A DNA stretch of 64,000 nucleotides from positions 62,001 to 126,000 of the forward strand of contig WHUZ01000124.1 in the NCBI GenBank assembly GCA_015179045.1, read 5' to 3'. Both the position numbers and the translations under genes were made by a program. The stretch is from Kalaharituber pfeilii. Taxonomy: Eukaryota; Ascomycota; Pezizomycetes; Pezizales; Pezizaceae. The number at the start of each line of letters is the position of its first letter. Within the stretch, counting starts at the first letter, position 1. The notes below the pieces were generated by a model. It saw nothing but the letters and a program-made list of their open reading frames with translations, searched no databases and had not been told where the DNA came from. This document shows, piece after piece, positions 11,871-23,392 of this stretch.

Positions 11871-14092
11871 TCACGTCGACCTGCGCACCCTCGGACAATG
11901 GAAACAAGACACTCGGGCCTTAGTGACGTAACATGCTGGGTCATAGGGATTGAAGCGTTCTCTTCCTTCATCATCAAAAGTGATCTTGAGCCAGGCGGGA
12001 GTTACAATGATTGACGTCATCATCGATTGGAATTCTTCCTCCTCTTCAAGTTCAACATTGACCATTTCGAACTCGTTAAAGGGAGCGCCTGGTTTAAGGT
12101 TATCGTCAGCCCTGATATAGAATGGGAGCTGTGCCATATCCAAGCCTAGTTTCGCAGCTTTACCGACAAGAACTCTCAGCGCTTCCTTCTTGCCCCGCCC
12201 AAAGTCGCCAAGAGCGGCCATCTCATTACACAGCATGGTATCGGTAATGAAATCGATTCTTTCTTCCTGTCGCGCCTGCAAGTCCTGAGTGTTCTTGGAT
12301 AGGAGATGTGCTGTCAATGCACTCCATAACCTCACGTTCTCATTTTTTCCTAAATACTAGTCAGCATAAATCTAAAAGTCTTTTATAATGGGCTTGTCAT
12401 ACCATTGCTAGAAATAACGTGCAAAAGACGTTGATACGCCGAATGATCTTCGGCCTCAAATCCAATATAAGGTTCGCTGAGGAATGATTTAAGCAGCGTC
12501 CGGAACAGGATAACTTCCACACATCTCGTCCTAAGTCTGGATCCAGCCTTAGGAGAGACCAACAGCAGGTCCAGATTCTCGCCGAACGAGGATTGGAGAT
12601 GTTGTTTGGTCTGCTCCTGCATTCCAGCATGTATGCGATCCCATGACTCCACGGTTAGGGGTTGCTGGCCCCACGTGAAAGCAATTGCCCACTGCCTAAT
12701 CTCTGTTATCAGACCGTCGAGTTCGGTTTTAAAGTAATGATCGTCCGGGTGTTGTGGAAGACCCCTTCTCTTCAACTTGAGTATGATCTTGAACATCGCC
12801 TCCACTTGTTCCTCAAAGCGCAACTTTCCCCGTTCCAGTTCCTCTACTTCTTTCTTGAAGTGCAAATTTTCTCGTTCCAGTTCCTCCACTTTTTCCTCCA
12901 ACTGCGACCTTTCCCGTTTCTGGTCCTCCACCTGTTTCCCAAAGTGCACCTTTCCTCGTTCCAGTTCCTCCACTTCTTTCCTGAAGCGCATCTTTCCTCG
13001 TTCCAGTTCCTCTACTTCTTTCTTGAAGTGCAACTTTCCTCGTTCCAGTTCCTCCACTTCTTTCTTGAAGCGCATCTTTCCTCGTTCCAGTTCCTCTGCT
13101 TCTTTCTTGAAGCGCATTTTCCCTCGTTCCAGTTCCTCCACTTTTTCCTTCAACTGCGACCTTTCCCACTTCCGGTCCTCGATTTGTTTCTCAGAACACA
13201 ACTTTCCTCGTTCCAGTTCCTCCATTTTTCCCTCCAACCACAATCTTTCTCGTTTCCAGTCCTCCACTTGTTTCTCAAAGCGCAACTTTCCTCGCTCCAG
13301 TTCCTCCACTTCTTTCTTACAGTGCATCTTTTCTCGTTCCAGTTCCTCCACTTCTTTCTTGAAGCACAACTTTCCTCGTTCTAGTTCCTCCACTTTTTCC
13401 TCCAACTGCGACCTTTCCCAATTCCGGTCCTCCACTTGTTTCTCGGAGCACAACTTTCCTTGTTCCACTTCTTTCTTGAAGTGCGAGTTTTCTCGTTCCA
13501 GTTTCTCCACTTTTTCCTCCAACCACAACATTTCTCGTTTCCAGTCCTCCGCTTGTTTCTCAAGGTGCAACTTTCCTCGTTCCAGCTCCTCCACTTCTTT
13601 CTTGAAGCGCGAATTTTCTTGTTCCAGTTCCTGCACCTTTACGTTTAAGCGCGACTTTTTTCGTTGCCAGTGTTTCTCGAGGCGCCGCTGCTGTAGTTCC
13701 GGGCTCGGTGATTGCCCTTGCTCAGTTTTTCCTGGTGCAGATCTTCGCCATGGCAACCTGAATTGTGCCTTCAAACCCAAGGAAGTCAGCAAAATTGAGC
13801 CCATACCTATCCCATAGAATGTCAATGTAATCGTATATCCTGTGGGAGGAACAGTCCTTAATCCCCTACAAAGTATACATACCCAACCTTTACGAGAATT
13901 AGTGACAGATTCCGCGACATCATCCTGATCGTTGCCTTTGCTGCTTGCACTATAGCGGCCAGGGGGCGATTCCAGATTCCATTGGCTTGGATCTTTATCT
14001 TGCTCACTGTTCAACTCCCGCTGATTTCTGTTTGCAGTGCTGGCGGGGGATGATTTACTCTCTCTGGCGTTGTCAATGCTGTGGCCTGACAT
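11871..14092 (-). CDS. Repetitive coiled-coil protein with one probable membrane segment
   Basis: Unrecognised protein of about 722 residues. Exon 1 is 14092-12403 and exon 2 is 12349-11871; the 53-base intron has GT-AG ends and the phases fit. An upstream in-frame ATG at 14173 exists, but MSGHS at 14092 begins the polar, plausible N-terminus. Residues 1-80 are polar and low-complexity. Residues 86-107 (TITLTFYGIGMGSILLTSLG) form a hydrophobic segment. About residues 130-430 are a long coiled coil of near-identical 13-14-residue units of the type KKEVEELERGKLHF, alternating with EKQVEDWKRERLWLE. The C-terminal about 240 residues are non-repetitive and resemble a domain I recall from fungal coiled-coil proteins (LWSALTAHLL, then a conserved helix and an acidic stretch EEEEEF). 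No enzymatic motif is seen. Function is unknown; a membrane-tethered scaffold is only an inference. Confidence 0.8.
12820..13665. repeat. Coding minisatellite inside the coiled-coil gene
   Basis: About 20 imperfect units of 39-42 bases, on the plus strand based on TTTCCTCGTTCCAGTTCC followed by TCCACTTCTTTCTTGAAG. The units differ by point changes and by block swaps, as expected from slippage and unequal exchange. The array length is always a multiple of three in the coding frame. The opposite strand and other frames are also open for hundreds of codons, a by-product of the repeat. Confidence 0.9.
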
Positions 14093-15370
14093 TTTTGCAG
14101 TTTGAGCGTGCCTAGTATGGATTAATGAACCACAATTTATCGCTGCATTGATGTTTATCTCCCTACATACCACTTCTCAATCACGTGCAATCATTACAAA
14201 GGTATGATGAATGGATCCCCGGAATATGTTACCAAAATAGTGCACCTGAATCTTCGTACGTTTGCTTGCTGGTAGCACCTAATCAACGTCAGTTCAATAC
14301 TTCACACTGCGGAACGCTGAACTTGGTGCTAGCTGGCGCAATGGGCTACGGTCACCACACTTTATCCCAGAGCACATCAGTTTGCCGCAGTCACTTCCGC
14401 AGCTCCATTGGGTGAAAACTTTAGCGTTGTTGCTAGCAAGCATGGAAGAACGCCTGCAAGCATACATATAGCCAGTCGTGAACAGCCAGATGACATGCAT
14501 GGTCCGTGTAACCAACACATTCCCTTTCAAACTTCATTTGGAAATGCAGGTAGGTTAAATCCAGTACATGGAATCGCATGTACATATCGACTGGTGCCAG
14601 CGATTTATTAGTGATCAACCTAGGGCACGTTTGTGCAAAATACTGCATGAATTTCATACTTCTGCCAACTCATTAACGAGGTTGCAGCGATCAATCTGAT
14701 CAAAGATTTCAATCTAGTAATACCTTTGGGAGGTGTGATCACCAGCATTCACGTTTTCACTTCTAGCTAGTTCTCCCAGTGCAAGTAGGCTCCCATCCAG
14801 TCCCTATGCCACTTTCTTTTCTAACGTTTCAATGCACTGCTATCCTGCATATCCTATAGGCCGATGAAACCTCGTTAAAATTCGATGCCAGGTCATCTTT
14901 ACGGAAGAATGAACCTGTTAGAACCAAATAGTAGAGGTCCATGTACTAGAGCGTGCTTAAGGCATGCGTGTGTGCAATGGAAGTGTGCTCAATCTGTATA
15001 ACAATTCCAAGAACGAGAATACTCAGGCCTTCAAATTATTGAGTTGCCTACATTGAATAGCGGCTAGCTACGAGCCACCGCTTTGAGCTAGTAAACACAG
15101 TCTTCCAGCTTTCGCAATATAAAGTGGTACCAGCTTCGCACTAGAAACTACGAAGTAGTCAACTATAACTTTTATTCTCATAGACCCATTTCTCTACTCA
15201 ATCATTTTCCAGGACCGCGGCAAAACGTATTGACGCTTCCTCAACAGAGTAACATCTTGCTATTATCCAAACCAATTGGTATAGGTTTTAGAGTTCTTAA
15301 GGCGAAATCCGAATTCATTCACCTATCCCTGGTAAACTGACTGAGGTGCTTCGGAAAGTTGCTCCAAAAG
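14093..15370. other. Divergent intergenic region
   Basis: This region lies between the divergently transcribed coiled-coil gene and the Hsp70-family gene, so both promoters should be here. I see no coding frame above 78 codons, no RNA gene and no transposon end. Confidence 0.5.
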
Positions 15371-17791
15371 ATGCCATCCCAGAGCAAGATAGTTGTGGGG
15401 ATAGATTTTGGGACGACGTACTCTGGTGTTGCTTGGGCATGTTGCCTTGGCCTCATACTCTGTGGTAGCGCAGATTTACTACTCAGTTAATCTTGCTAAT
15501 ATTGACCCAATGCAGGCCTATAGTATCAAGCCAGACGAGATCCAGACTATTCGGCAATGGCCTGGTGCAACGGTAAGAAATCTCAGTATTCATACAGGAA
15601 CGGTGCAGCTTCGGGATATTCTCTAATACATGTTTGACGTCTTGTGCGAAGGGTGGGCAAGACGTTGACAAAGTTCCATCAGAAATGGCTTATCTACCAG
15701 AAGATGTTTTCAAGTGGGGATTTCAAACTTCCGGATATAAAATCCAGCAACCCGATAAAGTGCTTCAGTATGTGAAACTCCTCCTTGACCCCTCACAGGA
15801 GCAAAACTCCGATGTGAGGGACCCATTGAGACTCGACAAAACCCGTGCCGCCTTGCCAGAAGGAAAGAAACCTGTGGATGCAGTAACAGATTACCTACGA
15901 GCTGTCAAGGCACACACTCTAGAGGTTTTAGGCCACGTTTTCGGATCCAAATTTTGGGAGAACATCGATATTGAGTACCACGTGACAATACCTGCTGTCA
16001 GTTTGTCCGATTACCTCCTATGCAGTTGGCAACTAGGATGTTGATAATAGTACTTCTACCAGGTCTGGAGTGAATCGGCAAAGGCATTGACCTTAAAGGC
16101 TGCTACCGATGCTGGCATTTGCTCGGATAAGGATATTGTGCTCATTACAGAACCGGAGGCCGCTTCTTTACATTGTCTTACTGACCTATACTCCGGGCTA
16201 TTAAAGGTAGATAAACTTGAGAGGAGCTTTGTGAGACTGAAAATCAATTTGTAGGCTGCGCTAATCGTTTTCTAGGCCGGAGATACGTTTGTTGTGGTAG
16301 ATTGTGGAGGAGGAACTGTAGTAAGCACAGCCTAACTCTGAGTGCTGGCAGTTCAGCAACCTGAGATCTCTCTTCCAATTAACCGACACCCTATCTTGTG
16401 AAATAGGATCTTATCTCCTATGAAATACAACAAAGAGAGCCAAAACTTGAAGTAAAAGAAGTAGCCGTTGGCGGAAAACTATGTGGGTCGGTTTTTCTGA
16501 ATAAGGAGTTCGAGAAATTTATCAGGAAGCGGCTGGGAGAGGAGACGTAAGTATTCGACATCGTAAATTGACGGGCTCGCTACTGACCCTATGCCATCAG
16601 TGTGAAGAAAATGAAACAAAAAGGAAGACCATATTGCCTGATGATGAAAGAGTTTGATGAGAATTTAAAGCGACTATTCAACGAGGAGCAGGATTTCATG
16701 TACTGTCCAGTGCCAGGTGTAGCGAATGATCAAAAGAACAGGATCCAGGACTCATTTCTTGAAATAAGTAAAACGGAGATGAAAGCCATTTTCGACCCTG
16801 TAATAGCGCAAGTTCTTGACTTAATTAAAGAACAGCTGGACTCCGTGTCTTTGAAAGGGCGCAAACCTGTTTCTGTGAGTGTGTCAACCTTATGACTCTG
16901 CCATGTTAGTGTAATGAAAGGCGAGCATTGGCTAACAAACTCAACAAAGTGTATTTTACTAGTTGGAGGTTTTGGTTCTTCGAAGTATTTGCGAAAAAGA
17001 GTGGAAGATTATATTACTTCCACCTCAGCAACCCCCGACATTAAGGTCATACAACCTATTAATGCGTAAGGTAGCTAGTGCCCACTTTATGGAAGAGACG
17101 GCTAACGCCAGGCATCACATGTAAAGCTGGAGTGCTGTCGCACGAGGTGCCGTGCTATGTGGTTTGCAAATCGTCAAAATCCGAAGTAGACAAGCTCGCC
17201 GCAACTATGGTGTCGGCTTTCGTAGTCCTTTCATCAACGAGAAACACGACGAAGTGGACCGAACCTGGTGTAGCATCGAAGAAAAATATTTCTGCGCCAA
17301 CCAAATGCAGTGGTACGTCAAAAAGGTATATTGTCCTAGTCAAACACTAATTTTAACCTTATCTCATGTGCATTTTAAAACACAAATCAGGGCGATGAGA
17401 TAGCGGACATGCAAAAGATCTCCTTTCCATTTTATTTAACATTCTCTTCTAAAGACACCAATTTATGCAGTAAACAAATTTTACGTGCAAGCGACTCTGC
17501 AGCAGCAACAGTTGAGAATCGCTCTACCGATCGCAGTCAGTTTATGCCTTCGTCTGCTTCTTTGAAACTTACAGTTACTAATGATCTTGAACAGATGTAT
17601 ATGAAGTATGCTCTATCACATGCGACCTGAATCCCCTAAGGAGTCATCTCAATGAGCGCAGAACCTTGAATGATAAACTTTACTACACTTTAGATTTCAC
17701 TCTCGTTATGCGGATACATTCCGGTCAACTTACCTTTGCTTTCGAATATGGTGATGTTACCTATAAGGAGATAACTGTTAAGTTTTTTTAA
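15371..17791 (+). CDS. Hsp70-family ATPase (fungal HSPA12-like type)
   Basis: Actin-fold ATPase of the divergent fungal Hsp70 family, about 583 residues, probably cytosolic. Exons: 15371-15436, 15516-15572, 15652-15996, 16063-16206, 16276-16320, 16407-16546, 16601-16874, 16950-17065, 17127-17325, 17391-17605, 17641-17791; all phases match. Motifs: GIDFGTTYSGVAWA (phosphate 1), ITEPEAASL, VVVDCGGGTV (phosphate 2) and LLVGGFGSSKYL (adenosine). The region after the ATPase is short and lacks the classical Hsp70 substrate domain and an EEVD end, as in HSPA12-like proteins. Intron 1 begins with GC (15437) rather than GT. The last predicted intron is only 35 bases, so that junction is uncertain. No premature stop is needed elsewhere, so the gene looks intact. 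No heat-shock element could be assigned. Confidence 0.88.
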
Positions 17792-17926
17792 TTGAGGTCT
17801 ATACTTGGTCATGAGCAGTCAATTTACGTCGGGCGAATTGTTTGTGTTTTTTTTTTCCCCTCTTTGTTATATAAATAAATTATATATCAGTATTCGTGTA
17901 AGCCCTGACGAAAATACCTATAAGAT

Positions 17927-19461
17927 TAGCCTCGTCCCCCAGGCGGGTTTTAGTCTTGGGGCACATGATACACTAGTAATCTGGTTAGTAAGCAATGAAT
18001 TATCTTGAGCAAGAATCAAACCCGCCTGGAGCATTCCTCTCTCAAATAATCGAACCCAAAGGGATGCGGTCGTCCCCGTAGATGGTCGGGACGTCTTATT
18101 TATTTAATTATATTAATAAATAATTAAGTAAATACCCCTGCAAACTCGAGCCAACTCCTGTAAATACTCTTGAACTATCTGCTATCGACTTGTCCGAATA
18201 CATTATTGTAGTCTTTTTTTTTTTTCCCGGTACACATATTATGATTCCATTAGCCAATGTGGGTAGTATATATACATGGTCAATAGGGTATACATTGAGA
18301 ATCAAACCAACGTGGAGTGTAGGTGGTATCTGGAATGAGTTCCTCATGGTAAAAAATATCATTTCCGAGATTTTTCCCATACTCCTGAGCTGAGTAGTTC
18401 TATACAAATATCTGGCAATAGCCTTGCTAAGTAGTATACTAGTGGCAGCGGAGCATAGCAGCACAACTTTTTACTGAGAGTCAAACTAATACGGAGTGTA
18501 GCTGGCATCTGGAATAAGTTCCTCATAGTGAAGAATACTATTTCTGAGATTTTTATTATATTCCGGAGCTAAGTAGTTCTATACAACTACTTAGTAATGG
18601 CCCTACTAATAAGTATAATAGAAGAGTAGATGATAGTAGCACTGAGAATCAAATTAAGGTAGAATCTAGCTGGCATCTGGAATTAGATTCTCATGATAGA
18701 AAATATCATTTCCAAAAGTTTTGATTATAATCCGGAGGTGAGTAGTATAAAATGTGTATATGCGACAAGCAATATACAACAAGCTAGAATGGCATCGTAG
18801 TCGCATAAATGAGTGCTATATGAGCATTACTAGTCAAGTGTCTGTTTGACCTAGTGGATAGTAACTCTCAACATTTTATTCTAAGAGTCATTGACTTCAA
18901 TTCCAGTAAGTCTGGCTCTTTTAGATCCAATTCTCACTATCTTGAAGTCTAGTCTAACTAGCTAGCTATAGGTAGCTAACCAGTTACTAGTTACTGCCTA
19001 CTCACCTATGTTAGCCTCGTCCCCCAGTGATTAACTAGTTACCTAATCATAATCTTCTAGCTATACCTATGTAATGGATCTGGTAATTTGAAACAATTCC
19101 GGATAAGAAGTTCCTATAATTTATTGGCTATGCAGAGGTAGTAGAAGAACTTAATATTGGACTTGCATGGCTCGGTGGCACCCCTAGCATCCCCCCTGGC
19201 TCTCCGTAGGAAGTAGTGTATTTGATGAAAAAGTATACGGAACATTACGGCTCTATAATACATGCTCCGAATCTATTACAATTTTGACCTCCGGTGCGAA
19301 GTGGTGTTGCTCGAGATAGAGTGGTAACAATGCCTCCAGGCGTTTGTGAGCTTGAATTTCGGGTTTACATATGACATTTACAGTTCTTGGCAAGTCACAT
19401 GACTAACTAGTTACTGTACCTAATCGTAAGCTTCTAACGAACGCCTGGGGACGAGGCTACA
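17927..19461. mobile_element. Putative non-coding element with inverted ends
   Basis: The left end reads TTAGCCTCGTCCCCCAGGCG (17928-17947) and the right end carries the reverse complement with one base less, CGCCTGGGGACGAGGCTA (19443-19460). A third copy of the left motif starts near 19012, so the unit may be composite. No transposase is present inside. No clear target duplication was found, so the borders are tentative. Confidence 0.4.
18287..18765. repeat. Three-copy tandem repeat, about 180 bp unit
   Basis: Three diverged copies start at about 18287, 18474 and 18645. Each contains a recognisable series: GAGAATCAAA, a GTAGCTGGCATCTGGAAT-like segment, CATTTCC(G/A)AGATTTTT and GAGTAGTTCTATACAA. 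Identity seems about 70-80 percent by eye; the third copy is shortened. The copies lie inside the inverted-repeat pair 17927-19461. Confidence 0.7.
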
Positions 19462-20201
19462 AGAAGATAATGAAAACAAAGCTATAGAACTTAAAAGAAA
19501 CTCAAACCGATAGAGTTCTAAAAACAACGCGGGCCGTTACCTCTCCACCTATGTCAATAGATCTGCCAGTGCGTTCTCCAACCCCGCTGATGGCCTGATC
19601 CTGGCACTTCATTCAGATGGACTTTGTAACCGGCGGATTACGTACACTACCGAACATTGTCGCACTTTCCGGATACCAGAACAGAAATTACTATGAGTGC
19701 AAATGATTTGCAAGTGACTTCAAATTGCAGTCAGAGCATGGAAGAATATGTTGAATTATTTTGCACACATTTTCTAGGCTTGTTTGAAGCATTTGAGTGA
19801 TGATTTCTTGAGTCTATATAATGTACTGTGCTAGACATATCCTGAGTTGTTATATACTAATACAGGAATCATGGCTTCTCGTCATTAGTATGGTAGTTAC
19901 TCCTCGCGCCGGATTGGAACCAGTGGAATTTCATATAGCTTGGCCTAAGTTAAAGGGCCGAAGTGCTAACTAGTCCTACTGTAAAGTGAAGTATACTTCC
20001 GTATAGTCCTGTCGTATACCACCGGTTTCTGTTTTATATTATAGCCGGAAGTTGATGACACGGCGACTGAATGTACTACTGAATAGTCTTTGTCAGCAAA
20101 GTGTTGAACTGCTGCCTGCTGCATGCTGCTTGCGATCCGTAGATCGCCCGTTATCCACGAGCCTTACACTAGGTTGTGTCACAACCCTCTAATGAGTGCA
20201 T

Positions 20202-21480
20202 CTTTTTTTTTTTTTTTTTTTAATATCAGTTACTCGTGTGCCGCCCGAAGGGCTATGGCGAGGGTTTAAGTACATAAGAAATAAAGGAAAATATTAACTA
20301 GCTACATGTGGCACCCGCAACGCTCATTAATAGTGCGGTTGGATTGAGGTCAGTGTGGTCCCCGTATCCTGGGAATGTATGATATAGATGCCAGGGGGAA
20401 TACCAGTACTAGTTTACTTCCGTCCCCTGTCCCACTCGTACTGGCTGGACTTCAACCATTTTCCTCCCAGTCTCGCCTTCTCCAGCTCAACCTATCTCCC
20501 GAGGTATACCACAACTGAGCTGGTGTTTTGCCCTCCTCCGTCAGAATTGCCTTCTTTCTTAGCCACCGAATTCCTTCCACCTTTCCTAATTCCCGGTTTG
20601 CTGCCACCAACCACCCCTGGATGTTGTTCAAGTCCTTCCGGAGTGCGATTCCGTGTACGACGAGACCGCTTTTTGTCTTGGTAGTGGCCTCCGGGGTGCT
20701 AGTTGGGGTGGGCTTTTTTGTCGAGCGGGGGTGGGGGTTGGGGTGGTGTGCTTTGGTGTCGGTGCCTTGCCTTTGCGCTTCAAGGTAGGCTCCGGAGGGG
20801 GTAAAGGATGGCGGGGTAGAGGGGTTTGTTTCGTCGTTTGTGGCCGCGATCTTTTCCGCCTCTTTGTCAGCTAGCACGTTTGAAAGCGTACTCGGCTTGT
20901 GGTGCCGGTGCCTTGCCCTTGCGATTCTTAGATGGCAGGGTAGGCTCCGGAGTGGGGGTGGGGGACGCTACCGCATGCTCTGGGAGCGGCTCCATCGAGT
21001 GTACCGTGTGGATTGCGCCGAAGGCCAGAGTTTCAGCGCCGTCCGTGTGAGTCCCCGGTGTCATTATGGGGCTGAACCCCAGGGTCTCGGGTGGGGTTCT
21101 GTCGGCAAGCAAGGGCGGGAGGCGCTGGGGCACTCCCGGCTCTCCTGCGTGGATCAGGAACTTGGTCGGTGTGGTCCATTGAATCGCCAGGGAGGCCCCT
21201 GAGAGGAGGGCTTCCTGTCTTGTCCTTCCAAAGTGATGCGAGTACCATGGCCCACGCGATGCCCGCCTTTTCTTCGATTGCTTTCTGCACAACGACCAAG
21301 TCAAGTATGTGCACAGAAGGGTCTTCGGGGGCTTCAGGGGCGCTGGGGGAGGGTCCCTCCGCCGTCGGGGGGTCCGGCGGAGGGTTCGTCTTTGTCTTCT
21401 GTCTCGGCATCTTATCATTGGTGCTTCGCTGTGTTGGCAACGAGGTGGTGAGCTGAAGGTTTTCCTCGAAAATTTCACCC
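20202..21480 (-). mobile_element. ORF1-only LINE (half-LINE), copy 1
   Basis: On the minus strand this reads 5' to 3': a proline-rich ORF1-like sequence (from about 21440), a frame-broken middle (LGFSPIMTPGTHT; NRKGKAPAP; EKIAATNDE), a gag-like RRM segment (LVVHGIALRKDLNNIQGWLV, GIRWLRKKAIL; about 20690-20470), then about 190 bases of untranslated sequence, the family A hairpin tail and poly(A) (plus-strand T run 20202-20221). No zinc knuckle, endonuclease, reverse transcriptase or RNase H codons lie between the RRM and the tail. The same order, with related untranslated sequence, occurs at 61560-62595. The frame is broken at least twice here. Confidence 0.75.
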
Positions 21481-21683
21481 CAAGGAGAAATTTGCGGTGT
21501 CGGGTATTTGGGGATAAAACTTAGATCAAGGGACTCAGCACGCTAAGAGCTCTCGATCTATGTGTGTTTCGCTGGAAGGGACGTTGTGGTTGTGGAATCG
21601 CTTCCAAACGCTCGTCCTGAGGCGGTTGTTGTCGTGATGGTATCTTTACCCACATTGCCATGTCACGCCTCGTTACACCAGAC

Positions 21684-22817
21684 CTTTTTTTTTTCTTTTT
21701 TTATATCATTACTCGCATACAGCCATGACGGCAACGGCGAGATTTCTGCAGTGGGTCCGGCCCCTCCTCCTTTCCCTCTGGTGGCGTTCTGACTGCGTCC
21801 TGCCCTCCTGGCCACCTTCTCCAGATATGTTCCCTTGTTTCCTCTCCCACACCACACCTTTGACACTCTGGACTATCTACAATGCTGATTTCGAACTTCC
21901 AGGCCCTCAGGCCTTTCCCCCGGGCCCCCAGCAGACCTCCCAGGGTGCGTACCAGGCTGCCCAACAACTGGAGTGCTTGGTGCCTCAGCTGCAACAGTTC
22001 CTCTCCTCTGCCCGCCCCCTTTGTGCCAACATTCCCATGCCCATCTCTGTTACTACCTCCTCTTGATAGGGAATTTTTTTTTTTTTATATCATTACTCGC
22101 TTGCCACCCTGTGGTCTTGATAGGGAAGGATAGATCCCAGCCATGCTGCCTTGTCTGCCTCCTCATTGCCTTTTAGCCCCCTGTGGCCCTTGACCCATAT
22201 TACTACCACATTACGCATCCCTCTAGCTACTGTTACGGTGTCTGCGATTGCAGCGAAGTGTAGGTGTAACTTAGGACAACGCTTGGAACTTGACCTTTGT
22301 ATAGAGGCCCTGGAGGCCTCTATATATAGGCGTCCAGCGTGTCGGTTATTTGCATTATTCTATTTAACATTGAGTGCTAACTAACAAGCTTCTCTCTCTT
22401 CACCATCATAACTATGGATGGCGTGATTATCATGCGTCATCTCTCATCGCTTATCATTGATACTTTGTTGGGTCACCCTGACAGCTACCCGTTTCTCCCA
22501 GGTATCTAGACATACTCTACTTGCCCCATCTGGTATGGGCTTTCCCTCTCCCATATGAGATAGCCTCCTCACTGCCACCTGCGAGTCTGCCACGGTCAGA
22601 AGCTCCTCTTCTTCCTCATCTTCCATGATTTTGGCTACCGCCATCACTTCTGCATCATTGACTGTGGCTGACATATCTAGATGGAATGATCTCAACCTAT
22701 GCCCATCCCAATAACCTGCTCTCGCCTTCCTATCCAACCCACTTTCATCCATTCATGCTGCTTTCCAGCCCTTATCCCCTGCTTCTGCTATTCTCGGTAT
22801 CCACTCTTCCTTCAGGG
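21684..22817 (-). mobile_element. LINE family A, 5'-truncated, with a later micro-insertion
   Basis: Minus-strand order: RNase H remnant at 22752-22444 (DESGLDRKARAGYW, VNDAEVMAVAKIM, TVADSQVAVRRL), then the C-terminal zinc finger near 21870-21830 (SPECQRCG...ETREHIW), then the tail and poly(A) at the T run 21684. The tail here is a variant with CGTTGCCGTCATGGCTGTATGCGAG. A 41-bp copy of another LINE tail interrupts it (22074-22114). The distal side is cut by the hAT-type MITE at 22818. Several stops and frame changes mark it as dead. Confidence 0.8.
22074..22114 (-). mobile_element. Micro-insertion of LINE tail (41 bp)
   Basis: The insert consists of a T run plus ATATCATTACTCGCTTGCCACCCTGTGG only, and is flanked by a perfect 13-bp duplication TCTTGATAGGGAA (22061-22073 and 22115-22127). 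It is therefore an extremely 5'-truncated LINE product that kept only the tail. Confidence 0.9.
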
Positions 22818-23392
22818 CAATGAATCCAACAGGCCGTGATCTGCATTGGACTGAAACCGCCTGGGCCGGTCCAGGCCGGTATTCTCAGTGGCCGGGATCG
22901 GCCTGATCCACATGAATCAGGCCAATCAGGCCGGTTCAGGCCATTCAGGCCATTCAGGCCGGCTCAGGCCAATTAAACGAATCACTCCACAGCTATCCAG
23001 GTGAATTGAGGCCAGCATTTACCAGATTGTTTGAGTATTTAAATGAGTAGAATCTCCTGTAAGTCTAGAATTTTAAACAGCAGCGGTCTACGACTTTTGT
23101 CAAGTATGTATCGCACTTTGTATTCAAGTATATATATTTTAGAAATGATGGACCTTCCAGATAATACAACAGACTGGACTCAATTCTTCGATGATGATAC
23201 CTAATGCGCAACTGTCAATTACTGATAGTGGAAATATCCAGGACTATTAAAATCTAATTCACCTGGGTTAAATTCTAAAATCGCTTGAATTTACGTAAAT
23301 GGCCTGGTTGGTCTGGACTGGCCTGAATAGCCTGGACCGGCCTGGACCGGCCTCCGGTTGGCCTGGCCTGGCCTGGCCTGTTGGATTCATTG
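22818..23392. mobile_element. hAT-type MITE, 575 bp
   Basis: Perfect 18-bp terminal inverted repeats CAATGAATCCAACAGGCC and its complement, flanked by an exact 8-bp duplication CTTCAGGG (22810-22817, 23393-23400). An 8-bp duplication is the hallmark of the hAT superfamily. The interior has no transposase frame. Both arms are rich in GGCC and CAGGCCGG motifs, giving extended sub-terminal inverted similarity, while the centre is AT-rich. Confidence 0.9.

Larger units (their letters stand above)
17792..20201. other. AT-rich gene-free stretch with repeats
   Basis: No supported gene. It contains a pair of terminal inverted repeats (17927-19461), a threefold tandem repeat (18287-18765) and a segment (about 19860-19985) that recurs at 43795-43920. 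These are listed separately. Confidence 0.7.

Noticed and set aside
12662..13817. Plus-strand open frames of 240 and 346 codons
   Set aside because: They are antisense shadows of the coiled-coil minisatellite; their Ser/Phe repeats follow from reading the repeat in other frames.
18040..18060. tRNA gene suggested by a GGTTCGATTATT-type B box on the minus strand
   Set aside because: No A box at the right distance and no cloverleaf could be drawn.
21551..21684. Small gene between the LINE copies
   Set aside because: Only short frames without motifs; probably untranslated LINE or flanking sequence.
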